The notes below the pieces were generated by a model. It ran no database searches, had not been told where the DNA came from, and saw only the letters and a list, made by a program, of their open reading frames with translations. The translations under genes were made by a program, and so were the position numbers. This document shows, in pieces, positions 61,001 to 64,000 of a stretch of DNA of 64,000 bases (position 1 is its first letter; each line of letters begins with the position of its first letter). The stretch comes from Litomosoides sigmodontis (taxonomy: Eukaryota > Nematoda > Chromadorea > Rhabditida > Onchocercidae): contig OY718803.1 of assembly GCA_963070105.1 (NCBI GenBank), positions 4,446,507-4,510,506 on the forward strand, read 5' to 3'.

Positions 61001-64000
61001 CAAGGACCTTATCCCCTTTCTCTTCTTCGCTTGTTTTCTCCTGGTCAAGCGCTTCTTGAAGTCGAGTACACAAAACTGACTTAACTCCCTTTGTTTCCAA
61101 ATCGCGAGCCATTAATTCCTGTCGTAATTCAGCAACCTAAAAATGGATTAGCTATAAAACCATTTTACGGATAAGTCCCGATTAATATAAAAACTCTGTC
61201 TCCCTAATTCAACGAACTTATTCTGAAGGTGCACTAATAGTGCAAGCAAGCAACAATTGTAAAAGTACTAAAAAAAGTTTGGTTCGAAAAAAATATGAAT
61301 ATGCCCAATCACATCATATTTCAAATTTCCTGTGGATACGTTAAATGAACAAAATAATAAGCAACCAACCTTCATTGTTCTGATATCCAACTTAGACCAG
61401 TGGGTAGGGTTTAAATCCTCATCATCTTCCTCTTCCACTTCTTGCACCTAAAAACGAAAAAGCCGATAAAACATAATGCCAATATTCATATCCTATGGAA
61501 GCGAGTGAAGGTCAAACAATAATTCATCTAACAATGTTATTTAACTATTTAAAACGTACTTAAAAAATCCTACTGGGGAGATGAAACTTCCTAAACGTTC
61601 AAGTATATCGGCTTAAAATTTTTATGCTTATCAAAGCTACAACCAACAGCCAGTTTTACCATGTTTTTTATCTCTCAATGAAAAAGAGCAAAGCATGTGA
61701 TTCGCTTAAGTATTGCGATAAAGAATAAGGCAAGAATACATGAAGACATTTGAACAAACTGAGGGTGCTTTTTATGAATTTCTGAACAAAGTACGGTTAT
61801 TTCCAGTAGTTTGTTGGAAAACAATGCAAAACTAGAAAGTGAGACGGATAAAGTTCAACAGAAATTTAAAATGAAATGAAAATGAAACGGAAAGTAAAAA
61901 AAAAACCAAGCAAAACACACACGAAACGCTTAGTTAATTATTAATGCTAATAAAAACTAAATTTCAAAGTGAATGGTGTTTTGTTCTTTCTTTTCTTTTT
62001 TTATTAGGTGTTTTCACCTGCTCCTTGTTGGCATCATTTTGCTGTTGTCCCTGCTGTAGTTGCTGTTGAGTATCACCAGCTGGAGCAGCTGGCTCGGTCG
62101 TAGTTGCAGTTCCCTCCCCAGCATCTCCAGAATCTGTAGCAGTGGCAGCTACAGTGGATGGCAGAACGAGTTTTTGAGCATCTACAGCAGCAAGTTTGTT
62201 CCCAAGCTGATCCTTTAGCGTAGCCAGTAACTGTTGGTAGCACTCTTCGGTGGGCATCAAACCACTGGTGTCCGGAAGAAACAGGCAGCATGTGTCCATT
62301 CGATCTTTCTCAGCACGATAATAACGAATCTCCGCCATTTTGTACCTGAGGGTTCACAGTGGTTTCTCAAAACTTTGTTTCAGCTTATCACTACAGTGAT
62401 GCCTTCGTTTTTTCCCATTCCTCCAAAAAAGTTCAGATTACACACTAGACCCACTTGATAATTGGTAATGCAAAATTTACACCTAGTTAAGCTTAAAGCT
62501 TCGTAGGGCTTCACAAACACAGCTATTATCCTCGTAAAAAGTTAAGCTGCATAATGTGGACTAAATGTGTAAACTATTAAAAACTTAGGTCATGCAAGTA
62601 AAAATAATATTTTCAGCAGCCGTTTCTCCCATTCAGCCGTTGCATCACTGTCGAGTAGAAGCATAATGATGTTCTAAGAAAAGAGCTTTTATACAAGTTA
62701 GAGTTCAAAGTTACTTAATAAAGTAGAACAATGAAGAGGTTCTCAGGTACCGAAGATACCACATTCGTGGCTTTATACATGGTAAATATAGAATTTTATC
62801 CCTCAAAATATGCACTTACCAGCTTAAGTCGTTATACTGATCTTCCGCGACATGCTTCTTATTCCAGTACTTATTACTATACTTATTAAAATTTCAGAAA
62901 AAGTGAAAGAAATTCGTGATCTGCTGCCAAATTACTAAACATCTATGATGCTAACAAAATCCAGCACATGAAATTTCCTTTTGATCAGTCATGAATGAAA
63001 AGTGAATCACAATGTTCACCATAATAGCTCCTCTAACATACCATCTAGGACATTTGGAGAGATCCACTCCAATTAAAGCTCGAACGGTCCGAATTGCGGT
63101 ACGGACAAAGACTTGAGGATCTGATTCGGGATTATCGCCGTCAAGTGACGGTGACCAAGCACCACCGATTGCCATCATTTCTTTGTTACGTGTACCTAAA
63201 ATCGAATTATATTCTCAACTTAGTTGAGGCATACAAATTTTATGCTCGGCAATGTTACTGTAAAAGAAGAGACGATGAACAAAGGTGGTAGAAATACAGA
63301 GCACATTAAATCAACATAAAGACAAAAGTACAAAACAAAATGTAGCTACTGGCATCGACAAAAAAACCTGATCTAATTTGCTGAAAATTTAATTCAATTA
63401 GTAGTCGAGATTCTCACCGACAACAAAGCTGATGCAACGTTTTAGAGAAGCCGAATCAGTGTTTTCATCAACTGAACCATCAACTAGCAAACCAAACGCT
63501 TTCTGGTGTACCGTCGATAAGCCCTGATGACTCATCAGGACAACCTGAAAAAATCCATGACATATACTATATTACTCGCCGAAGAACATAAAGAGCTTTA
63601 GCAGTAAAGAATGCAGATCGATAAGCAAAGAACAGAAATAAGCATTCATTCCAGATAAAGATCTGAAACAGTTTCTTGACATTACGGCAAAGACATTCGA
63701 TAACAAATTCAGCAAAAGGAAATCTTAACCTTAACAGAAAATCGGTAATCTGCATCTGGAGGATTCAATGCTTGCAAGCTTTCATTTGGGCAATCAATAT
63801 CCTTATGCAAAACATGGTAAGTGATCGGTGCCGCGGAAATTGGTATCGGATTTTCAATAGGCGTCGTTTTTGGCCATTCGATGCTAACATCAGAAAAATC
63901 TGATGGGATGTAGAGTGATGGATAACGTTTGCGCAGCTGCATTACAGTTTGCTTCGTTCCATTCCTTCATTTTGTAAGAAGTAAAAAACACACCAAAAAA
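58100..64000 (-). CDS. lst-3: CCAR1/CCAR2-family protein (LST-3 orthologue), 5' end outside window
   Basis: Fifteen exons are readable on the minus strand: about 63964-63730, 63544-63418, 63195-63042, 62345-62018, 61447-61370, 61136-61008, 60822-60745, 60482-60303, 60146-59999, 59896-59722, 59597-59386, 59208-59017, 58906-58800, 58702-58511 and 58339-58100. Phases close throughout. The first begins inside the protein (LRKRYPSLYIPSDF), so the N-terminal S1-like part lies beyond the window. In order there is the Nudix-like DBC1 domain (LNPPDADYRFSVK, GGAWSPSLDG, VRTAIRTVRALIGVDLSKC) and a Gln-rich linker. A SAP motif follows (THWSKLDIRTMK, VAELRQELMARDLETKGVKS). Then come the LAIKA-type domain (GGKFDCKIVSLHTILDYRIE, DNKEHSFE), a degenerate EF-hand (HFDQNLCGYILEKDFEEILY, IGLNISRAQVQKLL) and a C-terminal coiled coil with an acidic tail. 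Vertebrate members are nuclear transcription and splicing co-regulators, and C. elegans lst-3 is linked to LIN-12/Notch target genes. Function here is inferred. Confidence 0.95.

Overview
The window is nuclear DNA from a nematode, most likely a parasitic one of the spirurid/filarial type. The DNA is AT-rich and genes are split into many short exons. Almost every intron ends in a TTTCAG- or TTTTAG-like acceptor. Several start codons lie 4-31 bases after an isolated acceptor, as expected for spliced-leader trans-splicing. The gene set includes a cuticle collagen, an innexin, a LET-23-type EGF receptor and an LST-3/CCAR1 protein. The species assignment is inference; the nematode assignment is firm.

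Layout. 1-3.7 kb: no recognised gene, but a foldback element with 74-bp inverted arms around about 790 bp of (TTTA)n. 3.7-9.45 kb: two minus-strand genes, a purple acid phosphatase (TRAP type) followed by a PHAF1/UPF0183 protein. 10.7-12.3 kb: a plus-strand four-helix MARVEL-type membrane protein. 15.2-18.75 kb: a minus-strand innexin. 21.0-22.7 kb: a plus-strand cuticle collagen. 22.9-23.4 kb: a small minus-strand coiled-coil gene of unknown role. 25.5-35.3 kb: a minus-strand EGF receptor (LET-23 orthologue, 26 exons, 1385 residues in my model). 42.7-49.7 kb: minus-strand katanin p80 with an N-terminal WD40 propeller and a C-terminal con80 domain. 58.1-64 kb: the minus-strand 3' part of a CCAR1/LST-3 orthologue, running off the window end.

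Large gaps without recognisable genes are 12.3-15.2, 18.8-21.0, 35.3-42.7 and 49.7-58.1 kb. They contain microsatellites, a pair of about 66-bp repeats and GC-richer patches.

Splice phases were checked by hand. They close for PHAF1, TRAP, MARVEL, innexin, collagen, LET-23 and the LST-3 segment. They do not fully close in the katanin linker or in the coiled-coil gene. The genes look like independent transcription units. LET-23, innexin and collagen act in development, cell coupling and cuticle, while katanin, LST-3, PHAF1 and TRAP are general cell functions. No virus, prophage, CRISPR array or complete coding transposon was seen. The most striking non-genic signal is the foldback element with its giant TTTA tract.
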